From Leuctra nigra (Eukaryota > Arthropoda > Insecta > Plecoptera > Leuctridae), in the NCBI GenBank assembly GCA_934045905.1, contig OW203762.1, positions 1,922,001 to 1,986,000 on the forward strand: 64,000 bases of DNA, read 5' to 3'. Position 1 is the first letter of the stretch. Every line of letters starts with the position of its first letter. Positions 49,657-62,572 of this stretch are shown here, piece after piece. The translations under genes and the position numbers were made by a program. The notes under the pieces were generated by a model that was given only the letters and a program-made list of their open reading frames with translations, ran no database searches and was not told where the DNA came from.

Positions 49657-50693
49657 CCCATAAAAACACTCCGTGTAAAAATACCAGCCAAGTCTCTTCA
49701 ACTAAAAAAATATAAGAAATCTAAAAATTCAGCACTGAAAAGTAGTGATATCAAAAATTGGCCAAGTCAAAACTTTTCAAAAAAATACTTGGCGCATCGA
49801 GCATATAAATAGTATAGAAGTAGGCCGGAAATCAAATATACCTACTCATCTATACATATTATAATATATCTATAATGCACTAAAAAAACGATGCGCCAAG
49901 TATTTTTTGAAAAGTTTTGACTTGGCCAATTTTTGATATCACTACTTTTCAGTGCTGGATTTTTAGATTTCTTATATTTTTTTTAGTTGAAGAGACTTGG
50001 CAGGTATTTTTACACGGAGTGTTTTTTTATGTGGATATCACTCCTTTTTTCAGTTTATTGCTATAACTTATAACATATACCTATTGTGGCACCAAAGAAT
50101 ATAATTCCTTTAAAAAATACGCCTTTGAGATTTGGTTGCTAAGAAAAGTTGTGCTTGTTACTATGTACACTATAAATAATATGCTATGAAGTATAGCGAA
50201 AGCTTCGTTCCAATCAGTCCAGCCGTTCTACAGTTATGACATCACTTCCGGTTTTAAACATGGCGGATGACATCACTGCCACCTAAAATGTGTATCTTTA
50301 AATGTTATGAAACATAATAAACCTCTGAAACCTTCTGATATTCTGAAAATGTAGATATTTTTATGAGAGATGATTTTAAACAGATTTGGCAATTTTATGA
50401 CGTCATTTCCGGTTTCGGTAATAGTATATGTATATTTCGACTATTGAAATTTTATATAGATGACCGTCCGAATCGTGTGGCGCTAATTTCGTCCCGATCG
50501 GTTCAGCCGTTTATGAAATATGACGGCACTTCCGGTTTTAAAATGGCGCTTTCCGGTTAATTTTATAAAAAGGCAACTCAGACGCCAAAAGTGCATATGT
50601 GGTAAAAATTTCATATCGATCGGTTTTGCCGTTTAGGCTGTGGCGGTGATAGAGACGTTTCCTGATATCATCATCATCATCATCTAAAGAAGA
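49657..50693. mobile_element. Composite foldback/(ATC)n element, copy 1
   Basis: It opens with a hairpin. Arm 49657-49800 (CCCCATAAAAACACTCCGTG … TTGGCGCATCG) is nearly complementary to 49889-50033, around an 88-bp loop. A ~650-bp right part follows with three related modules, each with a GATCGGTTCAGCCGTTT-like core (about 50213-50235, 50497-50514, 50618-50636). Two of these are followed by (A)CTTCCGGTTTTAAA. The element closes with CGTTTCCTGATATC and an ATC tail. It contains CRE palindrome TGACGTCA at 50398-50405. There are no coding remains. Tandem arrangement with a terminal hairpin and simple tail recalls non-autonomous Helitron-like or Penelope-related elements, but I cannot place the family. 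Confidence 0.8.
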
Positions 50694-51672
50694 CCCCATA
50701 AAAAACACTCCGTGTAAAAATACCACTAAAATAGAAGAAATCTAAAAATTCAGCACTGAAAAGTAGTGATATCAAAAAATAGCCAAGTCAAAACTTTTCA
50801 AAAAATACTCGACGCATCGTGCATATAAATAGTATAGAAGTAGGCTGGAAATCAAATATACCTACTCATCTATACATAAAATATATCTAAAATCTTCTAA
50901 GAAACGATGCGCCAAGTATTTTTTGAAAAGTTTTGACTTGGCCATTTTTTGATATCACTACTTTTCAGTGCTGAATTTTTAGATTTCTTCTATTTTTTTT
51001 AGTTGAAGAGACTTGGCTGGTATTTTTACACGGAGTGTTTTTTATGGGGATATCACTCCTTTTTCAGTTTTTTCTTTAAACTTGTAATATATATTGTGTC
51101 ACCAATGAATATAATTCCTTTAAAAATACGCCTAAATAAATAGCTTACAAAATAGCTTACATTTTTGGTGCTAAATGTAAGCTTAAAATAATATTTCATG
51201 ATGAATTGCGAAAGCATCGTTCCAATCGGTCCAGCCGTTCTCGAGTTGTCGCATCACTTCCGGTTTTAAAAATGGCAGCTGACATCACTGCCACCTAATA
51301 TTTGTATCTATAAATGTTATGTAACATTATAATAAGCCTTCTGAATATATGTAATTATTGTTATAAGAGATGATTTTAGTCAGATTTGGCATTTTATGAC
51401 GTCATTTCCGGTTTTGGTAATAGTGCATTTTTATTTCGACTATTGATATTTTACATAGATGACCGTCTGAATCGATTGGCGAAAATTTCGTTCCAATCGG
51501 TCCAGCCGTTTTCTAGACATGACGTCACTTCCGGTTTAAAAATGGCGGCACAAAAAATTTACAAGGACAAAGGCATCATCAGACGCCAAAAGAGCACATG
51601 TGGTAAAGTTTTCAGGTTGATCGGTTCAGCCGTTTATGCTGTGGCGGTGATAGCAACGTTTCCTGATATCTG

Positions 51673-51707
<35 letters not shown>
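50694..51707. mobile_element. Composite foldback/(ATC)n element, copy 2 (tandem)
   Basis: A second head-to-tail copy of 49657-50693 starts immediately after copy 1's ATC tail. The left hairpin arm (50694-50819) has lost 18 bp relative to copy 1. The right arm (50905-51049) is intact and the loop is conserved. The three CAGCCGTT modules recur near 51232, 51505 and 51628, with CRE palindromes at 51397-51404 and 51520-51527. The copy ends with a longer ATC tail (about 51668-51705). Divergence from copy 1 is clearly visible, so the tandem arrangement is not recent. Confidence 0.8.
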
Positions 51708-52244
51708 GAGCTTTTAAAAGGGGTGTACTTTCACTGTTCTCGAGCTCGCAAATGGCATAACCTATTGTTCCCTAATTTGGTATATGTAGTGGGGGAGGCC
51801 ATAGCTCGAAATTAAAATATATCGCAACAATGTTAGATTTTCCAATTTGAAGATCCAGTAGGCCGAAAATGCCAGGTTGTTGCTTACAGCAAAAGTGTTT
51901 GGTCTGCTCCTCAGTTTATATAGGCATTTACGGTATGTTGAGTGAGTGTGAGTGTACAGTACGACTTGGCTGGGTGGAGCGACCGCTCCACTAGATTTGT
52001 GTATGTATACGTGATACTGTTCTGGAACGTTAAGAGGAATTCCAAAATATGGGGGGTTTCACCAAAATATGAGGCAGTTTTGTTTTCATAACGATATATT
52101 TCATAAAAAGTATGATGAAATAACTGTTTCTTTCTATAAACTTGATAAAAATGCGTAATCAAGGGCGTTTATTTTTATTTGTGTTCTCTATTTCGATTTG
52201 AGTTTTCTATTTGGCGAACTTTTGATTCTAAGAGCAAAATAAAC
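51708..52244. other. Non-coding, with a short perfect palindrome
   Basis: No gene is seen. GTGGAGCG and CGCTCCAC (51974-51981, 51984-51991) form an 8-bp stem with a 2-base spacer. An 83-codon minus frame (51911-52162) has no recognisable domain. Confidence 0.45.
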
Positions 52245-52745
52245 TTATCTTCGAGTGAATGGAATGCACATCTAACTTACTTCGAGTGAATGGAATGCAC
52301 GTCTAACTTACTTGGAGTGAATGGAATGCACATCTAACTTACTTCGAGTGAATGGAATGCACATCTGACTTACTTCGAGTGAATAGAATGCACATCTAAC
52401 AAACTTCGAGTGAATGGAATGCACATCTGACTTACTTAGAGTGAATGGAATGCACATCTAACTTACTTCGAGTGAATGGAATGCACATCTAACTTACTTC
52501 GAGTGAATGGAATGCACATCTAACTACCTTCGAGTGAATGGAATCTAATCTAACTTACTTCGAGTGAATGGAATGAACATCTAACTTACTTCGAGTGAAT
52601 GGAATGCACATCTGACTTACTTAGAGTGAATGGAATGCACATCTAACTTACTTGGAGTGAATGGAATGCACATCTAACTTACTTCGAGTGAATGGAATGC
52701 ACATCTGACTTACTTGGAGTGAATGGAATGTAATCTAACTTACTT
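52245..52745. repeat. 31-bp minisatellite, about 16 copies
   Basis: The 31-bp unit contains TTCGAGTGAATGGAATGCAC and ATCTAACTTAC. Variants include TTGGAGTG, TTAGAGTG, ATCTGACTT and a shortened GGAATCTAATC / GGAATGTAATC form. It is more diverged than the neighbouring 38-bp array. Confidence 0.95.
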
Positions 52746-52794
52746 GATTGAGTTTCAGGTTTCATCAACGCTGCGCCTGCGTCGAAAAAAGCTC

Positions 52795-55700
52795 CATTCA
52801 TTGTAACCGGAAACCAGCCGCTCTTCTCACATCATTCATTGTAACCGGAAACCAGCCGCTCTTCTCACATCATTCATTGTAACCGGAAACCAGCCGCTCT
52901 TCTCACATCATTCATTGTAACCGGAAACCAGCCGCTCTTCTCACATCATTCATTGTAACCGGAAACCAGCCGCTCTTCTCACATCATTCATTGTAACCGG
53001 AAACCAGCCGCTCTTCTCACATCATTCATTGTAACCGGAAACCAGCCGCTCTTCTCACATCATTCATTGTAACCGGAAACCAGCCGCTCTTCTCACATCA
53101 TTCATTGTAACCGGAAACCAGCCGCTTATCTCACATCATTCATTGTAACCGGAAACCAGCCGCTCTTCTCACATCATTCATTGTAACCGGAAACCAGCCG
53201 CTCTTCTCACATCATTCATTGTAACCGGAAACCAGCCGCACTTCTCACATCATTCATTGTAACCGGAAACCAGCCGCTCTTCTCACATCATTCATTGTAA
53301 CCGGAAACCAGCCGCTCTTCTCACATCATTCATTGTAACCGGAAACCAGCCGCTTATCTCACATCATTCATTGTAACCGGAAACCAGCCGCTCTTCTCAC
53401 ATCATTCATTGTAACCGGAAACCAGCCGCTCTTCTCACATCATTCATTGTAACCGGAAACCAGCTGCTCTTCTCACATCATTCATTGTAACCGGAAACCA
53501 GCCGCTCTTCTCACATCATTCATTGTAACCGGAAACCAGCCGCTCTTCTCACATCATTCATTGTAACCGGAAACCAGCCGCTCTTCTCACATCATTCATT
53601 GTAACCGGAAACCAGCCGCTCTTCTCACATCATTCATTGTAACCGGAAACCAGCCGCTCTTCTCACATCATTCATTGTAACCGGAAACCAGCCGCTCTTC
53701 TCACATCATTCATTGTAACCGGAAACCAGCCGCTCTTCTCACATCATTCATTGTAACCGGAAACCAGCCGCTCTTCTCACATCATTCATTGTAACCGGAA
53801 ACCAGCCGCTCTTCTCACATCATTCATTGTAACCGGAAACCAGCCGCTCTTCTCACATCATTCATTGTAACCGGAAACCAGCCGCTTATCTCACATCATT
53901 CATTGTAACCGGAAACCAGCCGCTCTTCTCACATCATTCATTGTAACCGGAAACCAGCCGCTCTTCTCACATCATTCATTGTAACCGGAAACCAGCCGCT
54001 CTTCTCACATCATTCATTGTAACCGGAAACCAGCCGCTCTTCTCACATCATTCATTGTAACCGGAAACCAGCTGCTCTTCTCACATCATTCATTGTAACC
54101 GGAAACCAGCCGCTCTTCTCACATCATTCATTGTAACCGGAAACCAGCCGCTCTTCTCACATCATTCATTGTAACCGGAAACCAGCCGCTCTTCTCACAT
54201 CATTCATTGTAACCGGAAACCAGCCGCTCTTCTCACATCATTCATTGTAACCGGAAACCAGCCGCTCTTCTCACATCATTCATTGTAACCGGAAACCAGT
54301 TGCTCTTCTCACATCATTCATTGTAACCGGAAACCAGCCGCTCTTCTCACATCATTAATTGTAACCGGAAACCAGCCGCTCTTCTCACATCATTCATTGT
54401 AACCGGAAACCAGCCGCTTATCTCACATCATTCATTGTAACCGGAAACCAGCCGCTCTTCTCACATCATTCATTGTAACCGGAAACCAGCCGCTCTTCTC
54501 ACATCATTCATTGTAACCGGAAACCAGCCGCTCTTCTCACATCATTCATTGTAACCGGAAACCAGTTGCTCTTCTCACATCATTCATTGTAACCGGAAAC
54601 CAGCCGCTCTTCTCACATCATTCATTGTAACCGGAAACCAGCCGCTTATCTCACATCATTCATTGTAACCGGAAACCAGCCGCTCTTCTCACATCATTCA
54701 TTGTAACCGGAAACCAGCCGCTCTTCTCACATCATTCATTGTAACCGGAAACCAGCCGCTCTTCTCACATCATTCATTGTAACCGGAAACCAGTTGCTCT
54801 TCTCACATCATTCATTGTAACCGGAAACCAGCCGCTCTTCTCACATCATTCATTGTAACCGGAAACCAGCCGCTTATCTCACATCATTCATTGTAACCGG
54901 AAACCAGCCGCTCTTCTCACATCATTCATTGTAACCGGAAACCAGCCGCTCTTCTCACATCATTCATTGTAACCGGAAACCAGCCGCTCTTCTCACATCA
55001 TTCATTGTAACCGAAACCAGCCGCTCTTCTCACATCATTCATTGTAACCGGAAACCAGCCGCTCTTCTCACAACATTCATTGTAACCGGAAACCAGCCGC
55101 TTATCTCACATCATTCATTGTAACCGGAAACCAGCCGCTCTTCTCACATCATTCATTGTAACCGGAAACCAGCCGCTCTTCTCACATCATTCATTGTAAC
55201 CGGAAACCAGCCGCTCTTCTCACATCATTCATTGTAACCGGAAACCAGCCGCTCTTCTCACATCATTCATTGTAACCGGAAACCAGCCGCTTATCTCACA
55301 TCATTCATTGTAACCGGAAACCAGCCGCTCTTCTCACATCATTCATTGTAACCGGAAACCAGCCGCTCTTCTCACATCATTCATTGTAACCGGAAACCAG
55401 CCGCTCTTCTCACATCATTCATTGTAACCGGAAACCAGCCGCTCTTCTCACATCATTCATTGTAACCGGAAACCAGCCGCTCTTCTCACATCATTCATTG
55501 TAACCGGAAACCAGCCGCTCTTCTCACATCATTCATTGTAACCGGAAACCAGCCGCTCTTCTCACATCATTCATTGTAACCGGAAACCAGCCGCTCTTCT
55601 CACATCATTCATTGTAACCGGAAACCAGCCGCTCTTCTCACATCATTCATTGTAACCGAAACCAGCCGCTCTTCTCACATCATTCATTGTAACCGGAAAC

Positions 55701-58700
55701 CAGCCGCTCTTCTCACAACATTCATTGTAACCGGAAACCAGCCGCTTATCTCACATCATTCATTGTAACCGGAAACCAGCCGCTCTTCTCACATCATTCA
55801 TTGTAACCGGAAACCAGCCGCTTTTCTCACATCATTCATTGTAACCGGAAACCAGCCGCTTATCTCACATCATTCATTGTAACCGGAAACCAGCCGCTCT
55901 TCTCACATCATTCATTGTAACCGGAAACCAGCCGCTCTTCTCACATCATTCATTGTAACCGGAAACCAGCCGCTCTTCTCACATCATTCATTGTAACCGG
56001 AAACCAGCCGCTTATCTCACATCATTCATTGTAACCGGAAACCAGCCGCTCTTCTCACATCATTCATTGTAACCGGAAACCAGCCGCTCTTCTCACATCA
56101 TTCATTGTAACCGGAAACCAGCCGCTTATCTCACATCATTCATTGTAACCGGAAACCAGCCGCTTATCTCACATCATTCATTGTAACCGGAAACCAGCCG
56201 CTCTTCTCACATCATTCATTGTAACCGGAAACCAGCCGCTCTTCTCACATCATTCATTGTAACCGGAAACCAGCCGCTCTTCTCACATCATTCATTGTAA
56301 CCGGAAACCAGCCGCTCTTCTCACATCATTCATTGTAACCGGAAACCAGCCGCTCTTCTCACATCATTCATTGTAACCGGAAACCAGCCGCTCTTCTCAC
56401 ATCATTCATTGTAACCGGAAACCAGCCGCTTATCTCACATCATTCATTGTAACCGGAAACCAGCCGCTCTTCTCACATCATTCATTGTAACCGGAAACCA
56501 GCCGCTCTTCTCACATCATTCATTGTAACCGGAAACCAGCCGCTCTTCTCACATCATTCATTGTAACCGGAAACCAGCCGCTCTTCTCACATCATTCATT
56601 GTAACCGGAAACCAGCCGCTCTTCTCACATCATTCATTGTAACCGGAAACCAGCCGCTCTTCTCACATCATTCATTGTAACCGGAAACCAGCCGCTCTTC
56701 TTACATCATTCATTGTAACCGGAAACCAGCCGCTCTTCTCACATCATTCATTGTAACCGGAAACCAGCCGCTCTTCTCACATCATTCATTGTAACCGGAA
56801 ACCAGCCGCTCTTCTCACATCATTCATTGTAACCGGAAACCAGCCGCTCTTCTCACATCATTCATTGTAACCGGAAACCAGTTGCTCTTCTCACATCATT
56901 CATTGTAACCGGAAACCAGCCGCTTATCTCACATCATTCATTGTAACCGGAAACCAGCCGGGCTTCTCACATCATTCATTGTAACCGGAAACCAGCCGCT
57001 CTTCTCACATCATTCATTGTAACCGGAAACCAGCCGCTCTTCTCACATCATTCATTGTAACCGGAAACCAGCCGCTCTTCTCACATCATTCATTGTAACC
57101 GGAAACCAGCCGCTCTTCTCACATCATTCATTGTAACCGGAAACCAGCCGCTCTTCTCACATCATTCATTGTAACCGGAAACCAGTTGCTCTTCTCACAT
57201 CATTCATTGTAACCGGAAACCAGCCGGGCTTCTCACATCATTCATTGTAACCGGAAACCAGCCGCTCTTCTCACATCATTCATTGTAACCGGAAACCAGC
57301 CGCTCTTCTCACATCATTCATTGTAACCGGAAACCAGCCGCTCTTCTCACATTATTCATTGTAACCGGAAACCAGCCGCTTATCTCACATCATTCATTGT
57401 AACCGGAAACCAGCCGCTCTTCTCACATCATTCATTGTAACCGGAAACCAGCCGCTCTTCTCACATCATTCATTGTAACCGGAAACCAGTTGCTCTTCTC
57501 ACATCATTCATTGTAACCGGAAACCAGCCGCTCTTCTCACATCATTCATTGTAACCGGAAACCAGCCGCTCTTCTCACAACATTCATTGTAACCGGAAAC
57601 CAGTTGCTCTTCTCACATCATTCATTGTAACCGGAAACCAGCCGGGCTTCTCACATCATTCATTGTAACCGGAAACCAGCCGCTCTTCTCACATCATTCA
57701 TTGTAACCGGAAACCAGCCGCTCTTCTCACATCATTCATTGTAACCGGAAACCAGCCGCTCTTCTCACATCATTCATTGTAACCGGAAACCAGCCGCTTA
57801 TCTCACATCATTCATTGTAACCGGAAACCAGCCGCCCTTCTCACATCATTCATTGTAACCGGAAACCAGCCGCTCTTCTCACATCATTCATTGTAACCGG
57901 AAACCAGCCGCTCTTCTCACATCATTCATTGTAACCGAAAACCAGCCGCTCTTCTCACATCATTCATTGTAACCGGAAACCAGCCGCTCTTCTCACATCA
58001 TTCATTGTAACCGGAAACCAGCCGCTCTTCTCACATCATTCATTGTAACCGGAAACCAGCCGCTCTTCTCACATCATTCATTGTAACCGGAAACCAGCCG
58101 CTCTTCTCACATCATTCATTGTAACCGGAAACCAGCCGCTCTTCTCACATCATTCATTGTAACCGGAAACCAGCCGCTCTTCTCACATCATTCATTGTAA
58201 CCGGAAACCAGCCGCTCTTCTCACATCATTCATTGTAACCGGAAACCAGCCGCTCTTCTCACATCATTCATTGTAACCGGAAACCAGCCGCTCTTCTCAC
58301 ATCATTCATTGTAACCGGAAACCAGCCGCTCTTCTCACATCATTCATTGTAACCGGAAACCAGCCGGGCTTCTCACATCATTCATTGTAACCGGAAACCA
58401 GCCGCTCTTCTCACATCATTCATTGTAACCGGAAACCAGCCGCTCTTCTCACATCATTCATTGTAACCGGAAACCAGCCGCTCTTCTCACATCATTCATT
58501 GTAACCGGAAACCAGCCGCTCTTCTCACATCATTCATTGTAACCGAAACCAGCCGCTCTTCTCACATCATTCATTGTAACCGGAAACCAGCCGCTCTTCT
58601 CACAACATTCATTGTAACCGGAAACCAGCCGCTTATCTCACATCATTCATTGTAACCGGAAACCAGCCGCTCTTCTCACATCATTCATTGTAACCGGAAA

Positions 58701-61700
58701 CCAGCCGCTCTTCTCACATCATTCATTGTAACCGGAAACCAGCCGCTCTTCTCACATCATTCATTGTAACCGGAAACCAGCCGCTCTTCTCACATCATTC
58801 ATTGTAACCGGAAACCAGCCGCTTATCTCACATCATTCATTGTAACCGGAAACCAGCCGCTCTTCTCACATCATTCATTGTAACCGGAAACCAGCCGCTC
58901 TTCTCACATCATTCATTGTAACCGGAAACCAGCCGCTCTTCTCACATCATTCATTGTAACCGGAAACCAGCCGCTCTTCTCACATCATTCATTGTAACCG
59001 GAAACCAGCCGCTCTTCTCACATCATTCATTGTAACCGGAAACCAGCCGCTCTTCTCACATCATTCATTGTAACCGGAAACCAGCCGCTCTTCTCACATC
59101 ATTCATTGTAACCGGAAACCAGCCGCTCTTCTCACATCATTCATTGTAACCGGAAACCAGCCGCTTATCTCACATCATTCATTGTAACCGGAAACCAGCC
59201 GCTCTTCTCACATCATTCATTGTAACCGGAAACCAGCCGCTCTTCTCACATCATTCATTGTAACCGGAAACCAGCCGCTCTTCTCACATCATTCATTGTA
59301 ACCGGAAACCAGCCGCTCTTCTCACATCATTCATTGTAACCGGAAACCAGCCGCTCTTCTCACATCATTCATTGTAACCGGAAACCAGCCGCTCTTCTCA
59401 CATCATTCATTGTAACCGGAAACCAGCCGCTCTTCTCACATCATTCATTGTAACCGGAAACCAGCCGCTCTTCTCACATCATTCATTGTAACCGGAAACC
59501 AGCCGCTCTTCTCACATCATTCATTGTAACCGAAACCAGCCGCTCTTCTCACATCATTCATTGTAACCGGAAACCAGCCGCTCTTCTCACAACATTCATT
59601 GTAACCGGAAACCAGCCGCTTATCTCACATCATTCATTGTAACCGGAAACCAGCCGCTCTTCTCACATCATTCATTGTAACCGGAAACCAGCCGCTTTTC
59701 TCACATCATTCATTGTAACCGGAAACCAGCCGCTTATCTCACATCATTCATTGTAACCGGAAACCAGCCGCTCTTCTCACATCATTCATTGTAACCGGAA
59801 ACCAGCCGCTCTTCTCACATCATTCATTGTAACCGGAAACCAGCCGCTCTGCTCACATCATTCATTGTAACCGGAAACCAGCCGCTTATCTCACATCATT
59901 CATTGTAACCGGAAACCAGCCGCTCTTCTCACATCATTCATTGTAACCGGAAACCAGCCGCTCTTCTCACATCATTCATTGTAACCGGAAACCAGCCGCT
60001 TATCTCACATCATTCATTGTAACCGGAAACCAGCCGCTTATCTCACATCATTCATTGTAACCGGAAACCAGCCGCTCTTCTCACATCATTCATTGTAACC
60101 GGAAACCAGCCGCTCTTCTCACATCATTCATTGTAACCGGAAACCAGCCGCTCTTCTCACATCATTCATTGTAACCGGAAACCAGCCGCTCTTCTCACAT
60201 CATTCATTGTAACCGGAAACCAGCCGCTCTTCTCACATCATTCATTGTAACCGGAAACCAGCCGCTCTTCTCACATCATTCATTGTAACCGGAAACCAGC
60301 CGCTTATCTCACATCATTCATTGTAACCGGAAACCAGCCGCTCTTCTCACATCATTCATTGTAACCGGAAACCAGCCGCTCTTCTCACATCATTCATTGT
60401 AACCGGAAACCAGCCGCTCTTCTCACATCATTCATTGTAACCGGAAACCAGCCGCTCTTCTCACATCATTCATTGTAACCGGAAACCAGCCGCTCTTCTC
60501 ACATCATTCATTGTAACCGGAAACCAGCCGCTCTTCTCACATCATTCATTGTAACCGGAAACCAGCCGCTCTTCTTACATCATTCATTGTAACCGGAAAC
60601 CAGCCGCTCTTCTCACATCATTCATTGTAACCGGAAACCAGCCGCTCTTCTCACATCATTCATTGTAACCGGAAACCAGCCGCTCTTCTCACATCATTCA
60701 TTGTAACCGGAAACCAGCCGCTCTTCTCACATCATTCATTGTAACCGGAAACCAGTTGCTCTTCTCACATCATTCATTGTAACCGGAAACCAGCCGCTTA
60801 TCTCACATCATTCATTGTAACCGGAAACCAGCCGGGCTTCTCACATCATTCATTGTAACCGGAAACCAGCCGCTCTTCTCACATCATTCATTGTAACCGG
60901 AAACCAGCCGCTCTTCTCACATCATTCATTGTAACCGGAAACCAGCCGCTCTTCTCACATCATTCATTGTAACCGGAAACCAGCCGCTCTTCTCACATCA
61001 TTCATTGTAACCGGAAACCAGCCGCTCTTCTCACATCATTCATTGTAACCGGAAACCAGTTGCTCTTCTCACATCATTCATTGTAACCGGAAACCAGCCG
61101 GGCTTCTCACATCATTCATTGTAACCGGAAACCAGCCGCTCTTCTCACATCATTCATTGTAACCGGAAACCAGCCGCTCTTCTCACATCATTCATTGTAA
61201 CCGGAAACCAGCCGCTCTTCTCACATTATTCATTGTAACCGGAAACCAGCCGCTTATCTCACATCATTCATTGTAACCGGAAACCAGCCGCTCTTCTCAC
61301 ATCATTCATTGTAACCGGAAACCAGCCGCTCTTCTCACATCATTCATTGTAACCGGAAACCAGTTGCTCTTCTCACATCATTCATTGTAACCGGAAACCA
61401 GCCGCTCTTCTCACATCATTCATTGTAACCGGAAACCAGCCGCTCTTCTCACAACATTCATTGTAACCGGAAACCAGTTGCTCTTCTCACATCATTCATT
61501 GTAACCGGAAACCAGCCGGGCTTCTCACATCATTCATTGTAACCGGAAACCAGCCGCTCTTCTCACATCATTCATTGTAACCGGAAACCAGCCGCTCTTC
61601 TCACATCATTCATTGTAACCGGAAACCAGCCGCTCTTCTCACATCATTCATTGTAACCGGAAACCAGCCGCTTATCTCACATCATTCATTGTAACCGGAA

Positions 61701-62572
61701 ACCAGCCGCCCTTCTCACATCATTCATTGTAACCGGAAACCAGCCGCTCTTCTCACATCATTCATTGTAACCGGAAACCAGCCGCTCTTCTCACATCATT
61801 CATTGTAACCGAAAACCAGCCGCTCTTCTCACATCATTCATTGTAACCGGAAACCAGCCGCTCTTCTCACATCATTCATTGTAACCGGAAACCAGCCGCT
61901 CTTCTCACATCATTCATTGTAACCGGAAACCAGCCGCTCTTCTCACATCATTCATTGTAACCGGAAACCAGCCGCTCTTCTCACATCATTCATTGTAACC
62001 GGAAACCAGCCGCTCTTCTCACATCATTCATTGTAACCGGAAACCAGCCGCTCTTCTCACATCATTCATTGTAACCGGAAACCAGCCGCTCTTCTCACAT
62101 CATTCATTGTAACCGGAAACCAGCCGCTCTTCTCACATCATTCATTGTAACCGGAAACCAGCCGCTCTTCTCACATCATTCATTGTAACCGGAAACCAGC
62201 CGCTCTTCTCACATCATTCATTGTAACCGGAAACCAGCCGGGCTTCTCACATCATTCATTGTAACCGGAAACCAGCCGCTCTTCTCACATCATTCATTGT
62301 AACCGGAAACCAGCCGCTCTTCTCACATCATTTATTGTAACCGGAAACCAGCCGCTCTTCTCACATCATTCATTGTAACCGGAAACCAGCCGCTCTTCTC
62401 ACATCATTCATTGTAACCGGAAACCAGCCGCTCTTCTCACATCATTCATTGTAACCGGAAACCAGCCGCTCTTCTCACATCATTCATTGTAACCGGAAAC
62501 CAGCCGCTCTTCTCACATCATTCATTGTAACCGGAAACCAGCCGCTCTTCTCACATCATTCATTGTAACCGG
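52795..62572. repeat. 38-bp minisatellite, about 257 copies (9.8 kb)
   Basis: The 38-bp unit contains ATTCATTGTAACCGGAAACC followed by AGCCGCTCTTCTCACATC. Recurrent variants are CGCTTATCT, CAGTTGCTC, CGGGCTTC, CACAACATTC and a 1-bp loss giving AACCGAAACC. Their order shows a tandem duplication of a large block: 55011-58542 (3532 bp) is repeated from 58543 to about 62416 (3874 bp). The second block has a 342-bp (9-unit) expansion between its first two CCGAAACC markers. Every unit carries an ACCGGAAAC ETS-like core. There is no coding frame. Confidence 0.98.

Noticed and set aside
52795..62572. CRISPR-like array
   Set aside because: The repeats are contiguous with no variable spacers, and the context is a eukaryotic intron with no cas genes.
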